Shown here in pieces: positions 23,794-36,700 of a stretch of DNA of 64,000 bases. The notes under the pieces were generated by a model. The model was not told the origin of the DNA. It saw nothing but the letters and a program-made list of their open reading frames with translations, and did not search any database. The position numbers were made by a program, and so were the translations under genes. This stretch comes from Mermis nigrescens (lineage: Eukaryota > Nematoda > Enoplea > Mermithida > Mermithidae), in assembly GCA_036768485.1 (NCBI GenBank), contig JAVLUZ010000229.1:186001-250000 (forward strand), written 5' to 3'. Within the stretch, counting starts at the first letter, position 1, and every line of letters begins with the position of its first letter.

Positions 23794-24960
23794 AGTAGGT
23801 ATTAGAATCTTCAGACAAGCTTCCATGGAATCAGTAGAGCAAGAATAGCTCTACCGGTTGGCACTAGTCACACATCTCAATCCTTACTTTTCTACGTCCA
23901 AAGTCAAATATTTCAGCAGACGACAGACCTCATCAAGCAGTAGTGTTGCCAATTGCATTTATGAAAAAGACCCAAATTATAACCTCAAACTGCCTAAAAA
24001 AAGACTAACCAATGCTTAAGCAAAGGCGCAAAAAACCTCAATCGTAAAAAGTGCCTCCAACGGCTTCAAAAGACTCCCAAAAATGGGAAGAAAACGTCCA
24101 ACTCAGCAAATGTTCAGCCTAACTTGACACTTGACAGAAACCGTCATACATAATCATAGTAATATGTATAGTTGACTTTAACCTGAAGAATGACTAACAT
24201 GCTGGAAAAATTGAATGTCGTTTCTCTACTCGTATTACATGGGAACTGCCTTTAGACTATTTTAGATTGCTCCAGACATAATTTTTAGGAATTCTTGTCG
24301 ACATATTACGATAATTATATATGACACTGACGGACATAGCGCGATACTTGTCGCACAAATTACAACTTTTGATACGATAAATTGATTAAAAAAGCGAATT
24401 AACCTGATGAGAAACGGAAATTATAGTAACTATAATCCGTTTCAATTAGCTTTGAGCTTTTTAAAAAAATTTAAAGTGACTACATACAAAAGTGTTTTGC
24501 ACTAATACAATCGATTGGATATTCTACAGTATGTCGAGTCACTTGTTAACGCATACCAGTTTTATGCCACATTACTGCATCAAAAGTTTAAACCGCTTTT
24601 GTAGCCTAATTCTTGAGGAAAAATTTAAAAGATAATCGCAAAGTTTAATGAAACAGACTATAATCATTTTACCGAAGCTTTGCTCTGCAAAACTGAACCA
24701 GCATACTTACAGGTACCCAAAGTTTGTTTCATTTATCCGAAAGGTTTTTAGCAAACCTTTTCCGGGGCTACAGTAACTCTATGTTCCCTGCTTATCGTAG
24801 GTCATTTAGAGATTACTGTAGCTACATACGAAAGAAGGGTTTTTCAATAAAAGTTCTAATGGCATAATTTATTTTCGTCTTCCGGCAGCTCATGCAACAT
24901 GCGGATGGAATTCGTGCATTCAACATGTCATAAATCGACTGTTAAACACCATGGATTAGC
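23794..24960. other. Intergenic sequence with TACAGTAA-type repeats
   Basis: No gene recognised. ATTACTGCATCAAAAGTTTA at 24573 and GGGGCTACAGTAACTC at 24763 recur elsewhere (the first is inverted at the right end of the window, 63945-64000), so this is an undelimited repeat family. Confidence 0.45.
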
Positions 24961-24975
24961 ATCATTGCCGAAAAC

Positions 24976-25062
24976 TTCCGCTTAGCGTAGTGGTAGACCG
25001 TCTGATTGTAGAGATGGCTCTACACCCCATTTTCGTTGCGTTGGTTCAACGCGAAATTCCAT
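24976..25062 (+). other. tRNA-like sequence (possible pseudogene or SINE head)
   Basis: TTAGCGTAGTGGTAGACC fits an RNA polymerase III A-box, and GCGTTGGTTCAACGC further on resembles a T-arm. It does not fold into a clean tRNA by eye and the B-box is imperfect, so I do not call a tRNA gene. Confidence 0.25.
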
Positions 25063-26522
25063 TCGTTTTGTGCTATTTTGTACATACATGCCGATGACTG
25101 TTTGCCCTAGATGCTCAATTTCGTGCTTAATTTCCATTTGCACGTACGCGACCACTCAGCGTAACGCTTTAGTGTGTCGCCCGGGACCACCTTCCCTCTT
25201 AAAATTATCATATCTTCATTTCCTTTCCCACACATATTTTCAATAAAAATCCGGGATAGGAAAATGGGCACTCGGGCTTAATGCGACTTGAGTACGAATT
25301 GGTATGTGTGCTATCATATCATACGTGTGTTAAAAGTCCATGTGTGTGTGTCTCATATTCGTGTCTATTTCGTTTGTACATTCTTTACCGTAAGCTTTGC
25401 CCATAGGCCTATTGTTATTCTCGTAGATCCATTCCGCGTTTCTTTGTCCGCGTTTGATACGCCTCTTTTTTGTATCGTTTAAAACTGCGTGCGAGCGCAG
25501 TTTTGACGACTTTTACATTACGATCATTCTGGCACTTTAAGAGTTTTTCATTTTACATTGAGCTTTCCCAGTTTTTCGCCAGCTTGTATGCTGTGCCCGT
25601 TTTCTTTTCCGTGCGTGACGTATTTTTCCGCACGTTGTATTCCTGTGTTTTCCCCTGTGTGGCTGCAGGAAAATCTCGTTGTATTTCGTCGCGTAGTGGG
25701 CAGGCTCTTTTCGCCCCTACGCATTTGCTATTTTATTTGTGTGCCTTCACGGCAATAGTTGTATGCCGTTGGCGGGCTACGTGCCCTCGCAATTATAATG
25801 TTGTTTTTAACCAATTGGCATAACACGACAGCCGGCAGCATGCACCTTCATGCTGTCGCGTTTTTCATTGCTTCATAATATTCTGTCCAAAAATATTGCA
25901 AAAATTAATTATTTAATTAACGATGTTGGGCTCGGTTCGAATTTCCGTGCTGTTGAATTCTGTCCTCGTGCTACACTATACTTAGGAACCTTCAATATTT
26001 TCTAGCACCGGAATTCGGTCCCAAAACAAGTTAAATAATAATCTTTTTGAGCCCTCAATTAGTTTTCCGGGGAACTTACTTTAATTAGGTACTTAATCTC
26101 AAATTGGGGTTAAGTAAGTAAGTTTCACTAGGTGCGCGCAGTAGAGGGCCGGGCTATCTTGATTGGCCGGGCCTTACCTCCGAGTCGCCTCTTGTGCGAG
26201 GGCATCAGCTTTAGCTAGGGTTAAGTAAGCAAGTGGGTGTAGGCACCGACCTACACTTACATGATTGTCGTCGAAGCAACATGGGTTCGATTCCTGCCGC
26301 AAGATTTTTATTTAGCGAACTTACTGTAGTATGTCACGACACTGTATAGATGCTTGAATTACGCGTTTATGGACGGTTAAATGCTTTAAAAATGAAAGGA
26401 TGGCGGCCACTCTCTTTCTGTCGAGCTACAGTAAATCACCTTGTTGGACATGTTTTATGTAGCCTTCAAAAAAATTTACTGAAAAAACTGTCGAATAAAT
26501 GAAACAGACTACATATCTCAAG
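25063..26522. other. Intergenic sequence without recognised gene
   Basis: Higher GC than surroundings at 25280-25860; the plus-strand ORFs there have no recognisable domain. GGGTTCGATTCCTGCCGC at 26285 is B-box-like, with no convincing tRNA around it. Confidence 0.4.
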
Positions 26523-26652
26523 GGTGACATCAAGCTTGATGCAATTGTAACACAAGGATAACGCTAGTTTAGGAGTGTATCTATTGCGGTGACATCAAGC
26601 TTGATGCAATTGTAACGCAAGGATAACGCTAGTTTAGGAGTGTATCTATTGT
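26523..26652. repeat. 65-bp tandem duplication
   Basis: GGTGACATCAAGCTTGATGC... repeated at 26523 and 26588; the copies differ at about one base in the shared part (ACACAAGG / ACGCAAGG), so the duplication is young. Confidence 0.95.
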
Positions 26653-27340
26653 AAGTGCGGTGCACATAAACGTAAGTCCTATCGAGTGTTCTCTGCTTGC
26701 AGACGCTTTTTGTGTCGGCCATCTACTATTTATTCGTCGCTGGTCCAGTGGTGGAATTGCTGCCCACCCGGTGAGACTCTCTGCGCTATTACTTATGTCG
26801 AGTCCTCTAAGACATACCTACTTCAATATCTGATTTATTAAAGAAATAATAATCGAATATGACAAAGCCCGAAAAAATTAAACTTGAGTACCTACCTACA
26901 CAAGAACCCAAAAACAGAACCCATAAAGGCATTCACTGTTTATACAATCCCTTGCCTAAAAATGCACGACTTACGCAAATGGTTCGCTGAAAATAAGTTG
27001 GAAAAACTTAGAGCAATAAATTACATCAATACAAAACATATGTGAACAAGTGTTTTGCGTGGTTTCTATCAACCAGGTAAGCTAAATCGGGAAGTGATTA
27101 ACGCGAAAAAAGTAGTTATCATCAATCAAAAGGAAATATAGATGAGATTTAGTCGATTTGCACGTGGGCCCTGAGTTTCTTGATTCTTGATTTGGAAATT
27201 GGGTGTTCAAGTCACGTAGGCTACTCTGTGTGCATTTTTGAATATTCATATTGATTTTCTATGTCACACAATGAAGCTTTCAAATATTACTTTTCGCATG
27301 AGGCTAAAAAACTTTCTCGACTGAAGCAGCGGCCAGTGAT
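26653..27340. other. Intergenic sequence downstream of SHPRH
   Basis: No gene recognised. GCTGGTCCAGTGGTGGAATT at 26739 is A-box-like only. Confidence 0.4.
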
Positions 27341-27348
27341 GCTGTGAT

Positions 27349-27610
27349 CCATAGGTTGGCAGCACCAAAATTCTGGGTGAGGGAGGGGTGAAAAAATTTT
27401 CAAAGGTCAAAAAATGGTCTTAAAAGTGGTTGTATGGCGAAAAGAATGCCAGATTTCGACGTTTATCATCGAGCACTATCCAATGGCATCAAAAAAAACG
27501 CTGAAAAAGCAAAAAAAATTCAAAAATTGAATTCTTGGGGGTATTTTGATTTCTGGGGGGGTTATTTCAACTTCTGGGGTGATGCATACCCGCCCCCCAG
27601 GCCCATGCAT
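27349..27610. mobile_element. hAT-like MITE, CATAGGTGGGCAGCACC family
   Basis: Perfect duplication GCTGTGAT (27341-27348, 27611-27618). CATAGGTTGGCAGCACCAAA start, CGAGCACTATCCAATGGCAT core. Confidence 0.93.
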
Positions 27611-27786
27611 GCTGTGATCCCGGCAAAGAGATTACGAAAATTTCGGCACTTTACACCCAGCTCTCAAGGTTCATTCCAACAGTTTCCATCGCACACACAC
27701 ACACGCCATCTAAAATCATAGCTTTTTCATCGCCTCAAATACAAAAGGTGAGCGGCTAACTGACATGCTAACTGACATTTGGCATT

Positions 27787-28080
27787 TCAATCGACAATAA
27801 AATCGAAGAAATCGCGCACAGTTAACGGAGATTCGTCGGGAGCGGTTTGTCGATCGGACAAAATTTTCACCAATTCTTCCTCTACAGTACCCTTGATAAT
27901 GAATTTGTGCACAAAAGTTGGCCTCGTTTGGCCAATGCGATGAACCCGGCCCAAAACTTGCTGCTCCACCGATCGATTGAGCGTCGGTTCGACGAGAAAA
28001 ATGTGCGTAGCTTCAACGATATTCAAGCCGTTGGCTCCAAAGGCGATCGGAATGAGCAGAATGTGACGCTCGGTCGACTT
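27787..28080 (-). CDS. SHPRH: SHPRH terminal exon: helicase motifs V and VI
   Basis: Acceptor CTACGTACAG, phase 0. KSTERHILLIPIAFGANGLN, VEATHIFLVEPTLNRSVEQQ, GRVHRIGQTRPTFVHKFIIK and VEELVKIL end with LTVRDFFDFIVD and TGA. The arginine fingers of motif VI are intact. No clear AATAAA signal was seen within the next 300 bases downstream (plus-strand positions below 27787). Confidence 0.95.
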   Translation of the reverse strand, partial: KSTERHILLIPIAFGANGLNIVEATHIFLVEPTLNRSVEQQVLGRVHRIGQTRPTFVHKFIIKGTVEEELVKILSDRQTAPDESPLTVRDFFDFIVD

Positions 28081-29795
28081 CTGTACGTAGAAATAAATTA
28101 CGAAAGTAATACAAAAATATAGAAATTACATCTTATAATTAAAAAATAATACAAAAATACAAAAATGACATTTTATACACAGCATGTAAAAAACATACAA
28201 CATAAATATCGAACGTACACTTCGTTGCCTGCCGTTTAAAGCAGAGCGTCAAACAGACACGCAGCGTGGGAAATCTGGGGGAGGGAAGGTAAACTTTAAA
28301 GTGCCTTATTGGGTCCAAAAACCGCGGGCATGCGTCAAAAACCTCATTTTTTGGTGTTTCTCACCACGCACTATTCTTCTAGAGCATGAAAAAATGGAGA
28401 AATTTCGAAAGGATAAAAAAATCGAGATTAAAAAGCAAAAAGCGATTTTTGCAAAAAACAAAAAAACAGCAACGAGAACAATTTTAGAAAGCACCTTTCT
28501 TACGAATTTTTAGGAAATTTTTGGAAACTTTCGAAAAATCGGGGAAAAGGTGAAAATTTTTCTGGGACACGAACATCTCTAACCTAAAACAGACCATTCT
28601 GAGTTCCACTTACTTAATGGAACTGGCTTTTCAGAGATGGTTTCAAAATTTTCTGACTAAATAGCAAGCATACCTGGGCGTGGGGGGGGGGGGGGTTTGG
28701 GGGGTATGCACCTCTAGAAACCAAAATACCCTCCTAGAATTCAATTTTTGAAATTTTTTTTGTTTTTTGCAAATTTTTGATACCAATCGATAGTGCTCGA
28801 TGAGCAACGTTGAAAAAATGGTGTTTTTTACCCATACCACAATTTTTGAGGCCGTTTTTTACCTTTTAAAAAATATTGCATCCCCCAGAACTTTGGTGGC
28901 GCCCATTTATGATTGCAAGCCTTTCATATGCATATGCTTTGATACAAGAGAGAAAAACAAAATAAAAGCATGAAAAAATTAACAAAAAACTCCACAAATT
29001 TGACCAGAAAAACAAACATTTATAAAAACGAAAAACTAACAAAAAATATTGAAAAAATAAAAAATGAGGACTAAAGAACAATACTAACATTCGTTTTTCT
29101 GAGAAAAAAAGACCATTGTTAATGTTCACTAATGTCACCTCAATTTTCCATGTATAACACTAAATAGTATTCTACATTTTCAGGCACGTAGCTGGCCGTC
29201 TATTTTGGGGGGACCAACATAAATTTTTGGGGGGACTATGCCGAAAAAAGCCGAAAAAAGCCAAAAATAGCACAAGAATAACGTTTAAAAAGTCCTGTTT
29301 TTCCAATTTTTCTGAATTTTGGGGGGTCCGAACCCCCCATCCACCCCGGAGATACGTGCCTGTACATTTTTACTTCGTACATATGAATATGCTAGAAATG
29401 GCCCACCCGAAATTCGTCCAAGCTTTTCACCACATGCTTCTTGCTCTGGCTATAGCAGGCTGTGAATTTCGTATTATTTTGGGCTAAAGCCTGCCCTACG
29501 ATGGCCAAAACTTCGGGCCAATGGCTAAAGACCAAAATTTTGGCCGCGTTGTCGCCGATTCGGCCCAAAACGGCCATCAAACGTCGACAAATCGCCTCAA
29601 TTTTCGTGCTAAACGAACCCTGGATTTTAAAATTCGAATCGAAATCGGCGAATTCCGATTGAGCGATTGAAGAACAAACGTCGTAGGATAGTGAGCACTT
29701 GCTATCCGTTACAGTAATCATCATATTTTTCGTCTGACTCTGAAAACATTCTATTATACAGAAATAAATTATAAAAAAGCGCGAAAAGAAAAATA

Positions 29796-29885
<90 letters not shown>

Positions 29886-30675
29886 GTATGTGGATTATTT
29901 TGGCATTGCAATCAACTAGGCGTGGGGGTCGGCGTATGAATCATAGGTGGGCGCCACCAAATTTCTGGGAAGGTGCAAAATCTTTTCAACGGTCAAAAAT
30001 GGCCTTAAAAATGGTGGTATGGCGGAAAATTCCATTGGCATAAAAATTGCGGGAAAAATTCAAAATTGACTAAGGGGGGTATTTTGGTTTCTAGGGGGAC
30101 GGGGTTATTTGAATTTCAGGGGTGCATACATCCAACCCCCCTACGCCCAGGTATGGTATGCACCCTCCCCGAGAAACCAAATTACCCCCCCCCCAGAATT
30201 CAATTTTTGAATTGTTTTTGGTTTTTTTCGCAATTTTTTGATGCCAATGGATAGTGCTCGATGAGAAACGTTGAAAAATTGTGTTTTTCGTCATACCACC
30301 ATTTTTAACGACCATTTTTTGACCTTTGAAAAAATCCTGCACCCCCCAGAACATTGGTGCCGCCCACCTATGGTACCTACCGTTTATGCTTAGCCTAGGT
30401 CATTTTTCGCGATTACATTAGCGGTTGTGTACTAGTTTAGCGGTTTTGCACTAGTTAGCGGTTGTGCCTACACGTGGGCGTGGAAGGGGGTATGCACCCT
30501 CAGAAGGCCGAATACCCCCAGAAACTAAATTCCCCAGAATTCAATTTTTGATATTTTTTTGTTTTTATCGCAATTTTTGATGCCAATGGATAGTGCTCTA
30601 TGAGAAACGTTGAAAAATGGTGTTTTTTCGGCATACCACCATTTTTGAGACCATTTTTTGACCTTTGAAAATCTG

Positions 30676-30709
<34 letters not shown>

Positions 30710-33700
30710 ACACGAATTTAGGTGCTGCCCACCTGTTTGCGCCACCGACCCAAAAAATACACGTTTTGTCGACATTTGATTTAATTATGATATGTAATTC
30801 TTCATTAAAGTGTCATTTTTTCAAAAAAGTTTGTGAAAAATTCACTCATATTCACCATTGACACTTTTTACTGCAGGGAAACCGTTATTCGAACTTTGCC
30901 TAATATGCTGTGCAAGAAAACAGTGAAAAATGATGCAGGTTATGGTAAAATAATTTCGTTGCGATGACAATATATACTTAGCGTTGTTTTTTTTCAGAGG
31001 CCAGGACCACACCTGGGCGTGGGGGTTTTGGGGGTATGCACCCCCAGAAATCAAAATTACCCCCCCATATTCAATTTTTGGAAATTTTTTTCCGTTTTTT
31101 TTGCAATTTTTTGATGCCAATGGATAGTGCTTGATGAGAAACGTCGAAAAATGGTGTTTTTATCACCAAACCATCATTTTTAAGGCCATTTTTTGACCTT
31201 CAAAAAATCTAGCACCCCCCCCACCAGAATTTTCTTGCTGCCCACGTATGGCCAGGACTATAATTGAACTGGAAGACTCCAGTTCCCAAATGCGAGTCAA
31301 TCAATTTGACTTCTGTTGGTCCTGAAATTTCGGCAATGCCGGTTCCGGTTGCCACAAATTTTGAAGCGGTTGGACAAAACTTTTTTTTCAAATTTTTATA
31401 TAAAAATTTTCAATTTCATATTCAAAATTAAAAACGAAAATTAATATTTATTTCAAAAATTTCATACCCTGCTCGAAAGAGTACAATCGTCGGTCGCACA
31501 TATGAAATAAAGTTTGAGTATGCAGGTATGTGTAGTAAATACTTAATTAACTTTAATTAATTAACTTAATTAATTATAACTAATAATTTAAAATACTTTA
31601 CAGTCACCTGCATACATGTACAGCATGGGAATTCTGGGGGGAGGTGAAATTAAAAAGTGCCTTTTTGGGTCCGAAAACGGTAGGTATGCGTCAACATGAA
31701 AAAATTCCGAAAAAATCAAAAAAGTCGGAACAAATTAAACAAAATAAACTTAAAACAGGAGTATAATGGCGCGAAGCGTAGAAAATTCGCCACTTTTGAG
31801 CAAATGGATAGCTAAAACCGCTTTAAAAAGCATCTTTTCTACAAATTTCGAGAAACTTATTGGGAACTGCCAAAAATCGCCAATCGTAGGGGTGGGGTTA
31901 AAACATATTGAGGGGGGTAAAGTTTTTCCGGGGGATAAAACCTCCAAGATCATGCATGCTCACCTGGCGACAAACCGGACACTTGATAATCGATCCGTGG
32001 CTACAAAGCGCCAGCGAAGAGGCGCAGTTTAAGCAGAGGCTGTGGGCGCAGGCCAGCAAAGACCAGCGGTCGCGCAATCGATTGTGGCAAACGGGGCAAT
32101 CGTTGGCGGCGTCGCTGGTCGCCGATTGGCCCGCATCGCAGCCGCCGCTCGTTCGCAAATTTCGCAAATAGTGCAATTGGCCCAATTTTTGCCGAAAATT
32201 GGTTTGGTGGGCCAAACGCTGGTCGTTCAATTGGGCCAATTTCGGCTCTACTTCGAAGGCGAACACCAAATTAGCGTCTTTGTTACCGTCGACGTCGTCG
32301 ACGTTTCGCCATTGATATCTCGTCTTGGCTAACGCCATTTCGTCCCTGTTCATAAGAAATTTGATCATACACGTATAACAGGGGGGATGGAGGGATTACC
32401 CCACCCAAAGTCGGCCGTCCCCCATCCCACCCTCCTAAGCCAGAAAATTTTTGACCCCATAAGTTCTGAAACAAATCAAATTTTTGTCCGTTTTTACGTG
32501 TTTTTTGACCGAAAATTCAAAAATTCAAAAAATTCAAAAAATCAAACATCTAAAATTCAAAAATTCAAAAAAATTGAAGAAAATGACCGGAATCCACCCT
32601 CCTCAATTTTGAGCCATTACAAGTATGAATTTGATACATACATACGTCAGATAAATAACAATGAATAAGACTAAGACTAATTCTATTAGTGAAAACATAG
32701 AATTACTATCAAAACGCAAATACATAGAAATATTTTATTAATGTAAAAATAAAATTACTAGTAAAAGGCATAATCGTAAAATAAGCAGGCACGTAGCTGG
32801 CCGTCCTATTTTGAAGATAGCAACACCAATTTTTCGGGTTGGGGGACTAAACCCAAAAAGCACAAAATAACGCTTAAAAAGATCTATTTTCCCGGTTTTT
32901 CTGAATTTTCGGGGTCGAACCATACGTGGGCAGCAAGAAAATTCTCGAGGAGGGTGCAAGATTTTTTTGAAGGTCAAAAAATGCCCTAAAAATTGTAGTA
33001 TGGCGTAAAAGACACTATTTTTCGACGTTTCTCATAAAGCACTACCAATTGGCATCAAAAATTGCAAAAAAAACGAAAAAAATTTCAAAAATTGAATTCT
33101 GGGGGTATTTTGATTTGTGGGGGTATTTGGTTTCTCGGGGGGGGTAGTGATTACCCCCCAAACCCAGGTGTGGTCCGAACCCCCCATTCCCCCAGATACA
33201 TACATATACGTGCCTGAAAGCAAAACAGCTAATAAAACGCAAATAGGATATTTTATTGATGTAAAATTAAAATTAATTACTAACAAATCTCAAAATTATA
33301 TTAATTAGAAACAAAATTACTGATAATTTTATCAATGTTAAAATTAGTAATGAAACACAAATAAACGTAATCTTAATAATTAATAAGAAAATTACTAATA
33401 AAACGCCAACAAAAATAATTTTATGAATGCATAATAAATTACTAAAAACGCCAACAAAAATAATTTAATGAATACAAAAATAAAACGCATTGCTTCTGGA
33501 TTTATGGGGCAAACGAAAAGAAACGATCGAATTATGGGAAATCCAGAGGGCTTAAAAAATGTTCAAAGTCAAAAAGTAAAAAAAGCCGAAAAATTAATTG
33601 ACGGTGTGGGCAAAGAATAGGTTTCGTTTTCCGACCTTTCTCACCGAGCAAAAAAAGGCAAAAAAGGCGAAAATATTTTGGAAAATTCAATCCTATGCAG

Positions 33701-36700
33701 GAATTCGACAAGTTCTGCTCAGTTCGCGAGATAATTTTTCAATAATCAAATGACTGATCAATCATACGCAGTTCCAGGGGCGGATTTAGGAAGGGGGGGC
33801 GGTAGGAGGGCGGCCGTCCCCCCCATTGGCCCGAAATAGTGCGCAAAATCATAGGATTTTTGAGCGATTTTTGGGCTAAAACAGCTAATTTTTCCGCCCA
33901 AGTCAGGGTTCCGCCCCCATTGGGGTACCGCCCCCCCTTAGGAAAATCCTGGATCCGCCACTGCGCAGTTCACGCTTAAAATGCGTGTATATATGTACAT
34001 ACATAATTCAGCTTTTGGAAAATTCATAATCGAATTTATTAATTATGATTTTATTTTTCGAAATTTTTACGCTTTAAATTTTTTAAAAAATTTTGGCAAT
34101 CGTCCAGGCGACTCACCTAGCCGCGACATTGTCCGAAATGGCCATCCACAGGAGCCTCAACGCGACGGCTTCGTCTTTGAGGCGAGTTAAAAATTTAGAA
34201 AATTTCGACCGACTTGCAAAATTTCGGGAAAGAGTTGGCGCGCGATTTCGCAGCGGTTGAAAAAATTGAAAACTGCGCGCAAAATTCTCAGGGGCAACGA
34301 GTCGGCTCGCGTTAGATTCGGATTCGTATCGGAATCTGCATTCGGCCGCAGGCATCGATCTGGACCACTAAAAATACGAAAATATAACAAATGAGAAAAA
34401 TTTTTTTCCAGCAAATCGGCTAGGAGACTGTAATCAAACATTTAAGGGGAGTGGGGAGCATATATGTAAGAGGGGGATGAGGGGATCCCCCACCCAAAGT
34501 CGGACGTCCTCCACCCCACCTCCCCCGAGAGCCAGAAAATTTTTGACCTCCCAATTTTTGGAAAAAATCGAATTTTCGAGCTGTTTTTCGGGCGTTTTTT
34601 GGCCAAAACTTGGAGGTCAATCCCCCCTAAAATGGTCGTACTCCCTCAAATTTCAAGCCGTTACATGTATCGGTGGGAATCTCCCACCCAAACTTAGTAG
34701 TCCCCCATTCTCCAAGGCCAGAAAATTTTTGAAATCCTCCGATTTTTCTAGCGTTTCTAGATGTTTTTGGCCGTTTTTGGATGAAAATCGGAAGCCATTT
34801 AACCCCCCTTAGAAACGGCCGGGGACCCCCAACCGAAATTTTGAGCCGTTTCGTGTACGCATGACCCCAGAATTGAAAAATTGGAAGTTTTCTGTAGAAA
34901 AATGGGGCGAAACAAAAGGCAAAAATGTATGAAAATTAAAAATTTTCTCTAAAAGTGCTTTGAATTTACCAGAAACACATATGTATGTAATTAATGTACA
35001 CTGTTCAAAAGCTATTTTTGCGCTTATTCCAGTCTTTTTTAGGTCATTTTGAACCAAAAAAACTCATCTTTCGACCACCCTGAAATTGTGATTTTTTTAA
35101 AAACTCCGTTGGAAAGAGGGTGTTTTAGGTGTTTTTAGCCATCTATTTAGTGAAAAGTGTCAAATTACTCATTTTTTGAACTATATATATTTTGTTCAAT
35201 TTACTCGAATTTTTTTAAATATTTTCTCTCCTTCTTAATTCTTCTGATACATACTTTTGTTGAAAAATCTGCTCGTTTTGTCAATGCTTAATGGAAAATC
35301 ACGTGGTATTTCCTAGAAGTACTCGAATCAAACTTCTGTTCTAATTTCCAAATGCAAAGAAAAGCAGGTTTTAAAACATGGCACAAATCGCACACATGTA
35401 CGTACATATGTATATGTATACATATGTGAACTTTGAACTTTTTATTGTTTACATTTTTTACTTTACACAATCTTTCGTAGCTCATAGCCGAATGCTAAGA
35501 AAGAAAAGAATTAATCTAATCCATAGTGTTGTGAACCTAGCCCTAAAATAAACCATGTAGACTTGTGCAAATTTTTAGAACAGTTCTAAAAGTGATACAT
35601 AACATCAACAATAAAGGTTTACAAATAAACCAAACAACGACATTAATCTGCCTTTCTTTAAAGAGTATCAAGTAATCTTTAAGCTTCTCGATATTTCGGC
35701 GCCTTCTTTATAACTATGTACGTTCCTAGCAAATAGTTGTAAAGTACATTAACACTGCCAAATTTCACTCATTTAAACTTACATTTGAATGCACAGTAGA
35801 TTATAACACGATTCTAACAGGATGGTGTATATTTTAAGAATATTCAGTTTTTTGTAAATCTCGAAAATTTGTTAATTTTGCGACTTCTAGAGAATTTTGT
35901 TTGGCTTTTTACGTATTACATGTTATCTCACTTACGCGAGTTCTTCGTCGAACCTTTCGAATAACAGAAATTCGTAATGAACGAAGGATAGACTTGCTTT
36001 GCAAATGGAGCAGCTGGAAAAAATTACACACAGGTGATAAATTTGCGGATAAAAATAAATTTAAAAGTTCATAGATGAAGAAAATTTCTAATTTTCGGAA
36101 TTTTCAAACTTCGAAAATTTTTAAAAATTGAAATTTTTTTCAGGCTATAAAAAATTCAGTTTATTATAAATTTTGAATTGAATTTATTCAAATTCAATTA
36201 TACCAACAGAATTTGAAATACCCGGCATGCAGTCAAAATAAGATTTTCTGACGTTTTCTTCTCGATTTTTGACCCATCAAACACTCCAAAATTGAGGTGG
36301 CGCGCTGCCTATGCGTCTAGACCCCCAATATAGTGAAGAAAAGAAATTTTCTGGGGAAAATGAGGCGAAACTATGGTTAAAAGGAATGAAAATTCATAGT
36401 TTCCTTCAAAATTGTCTGAAATTGCCCGGAAACTGTAGAATAAGCAGTTTTAACGTTATTTTAGCATTCATACCAGTTTTTGAAGCCTTTTTGGCCCAAA
36501 AACCTTAGTTTTTGACCCACTCCCAAATCAGTCGTGCCGTGCATCTATGGTCAGAGCCATTGGGAATCTTGTTGACCCCCTCCCCCAAGCAATTCGGCGG
36601 AGCTCCTTCCCAAAATTAACAGATCCCCACCCTAGAATTAAATTTTTGATGCTATCTTGGCAATTTCGCCCCCATAGGACCCAGAGAATTCGGGTACTGC

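Noticed and set aside
24976..25062. tRNA gene
   Set aside because: A-box present but no full cloverleaf and poor B-box.
25288..25823. Overlapping plus-strand ORFs
   Set aside because: No recognised domain, no splice or start support; left as unassigned.
26180..26310. tRNA gene around GGGTTCGATTCC
   Set aside because: Good B-box, but no properly spaced A-box or acceptor stem could be drawn.
27847..28122. Plus-strand ORF over the SHPRH last exon
   Set aside because: Shadow frame; the minus strand carries helicase motifs.
31603..31966. Use of the distal donor at exon k
   Set aside because: Read-through into the element meets a stop within about 25 codons and 356 nt is not a multiple of three; the proximal GTGAGC is the sensible donor.
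32042..32332. Plus-strand ORF opposite the SHPRH RING exon
   Set aside because: Antisense shadow of a strongly supported exon.
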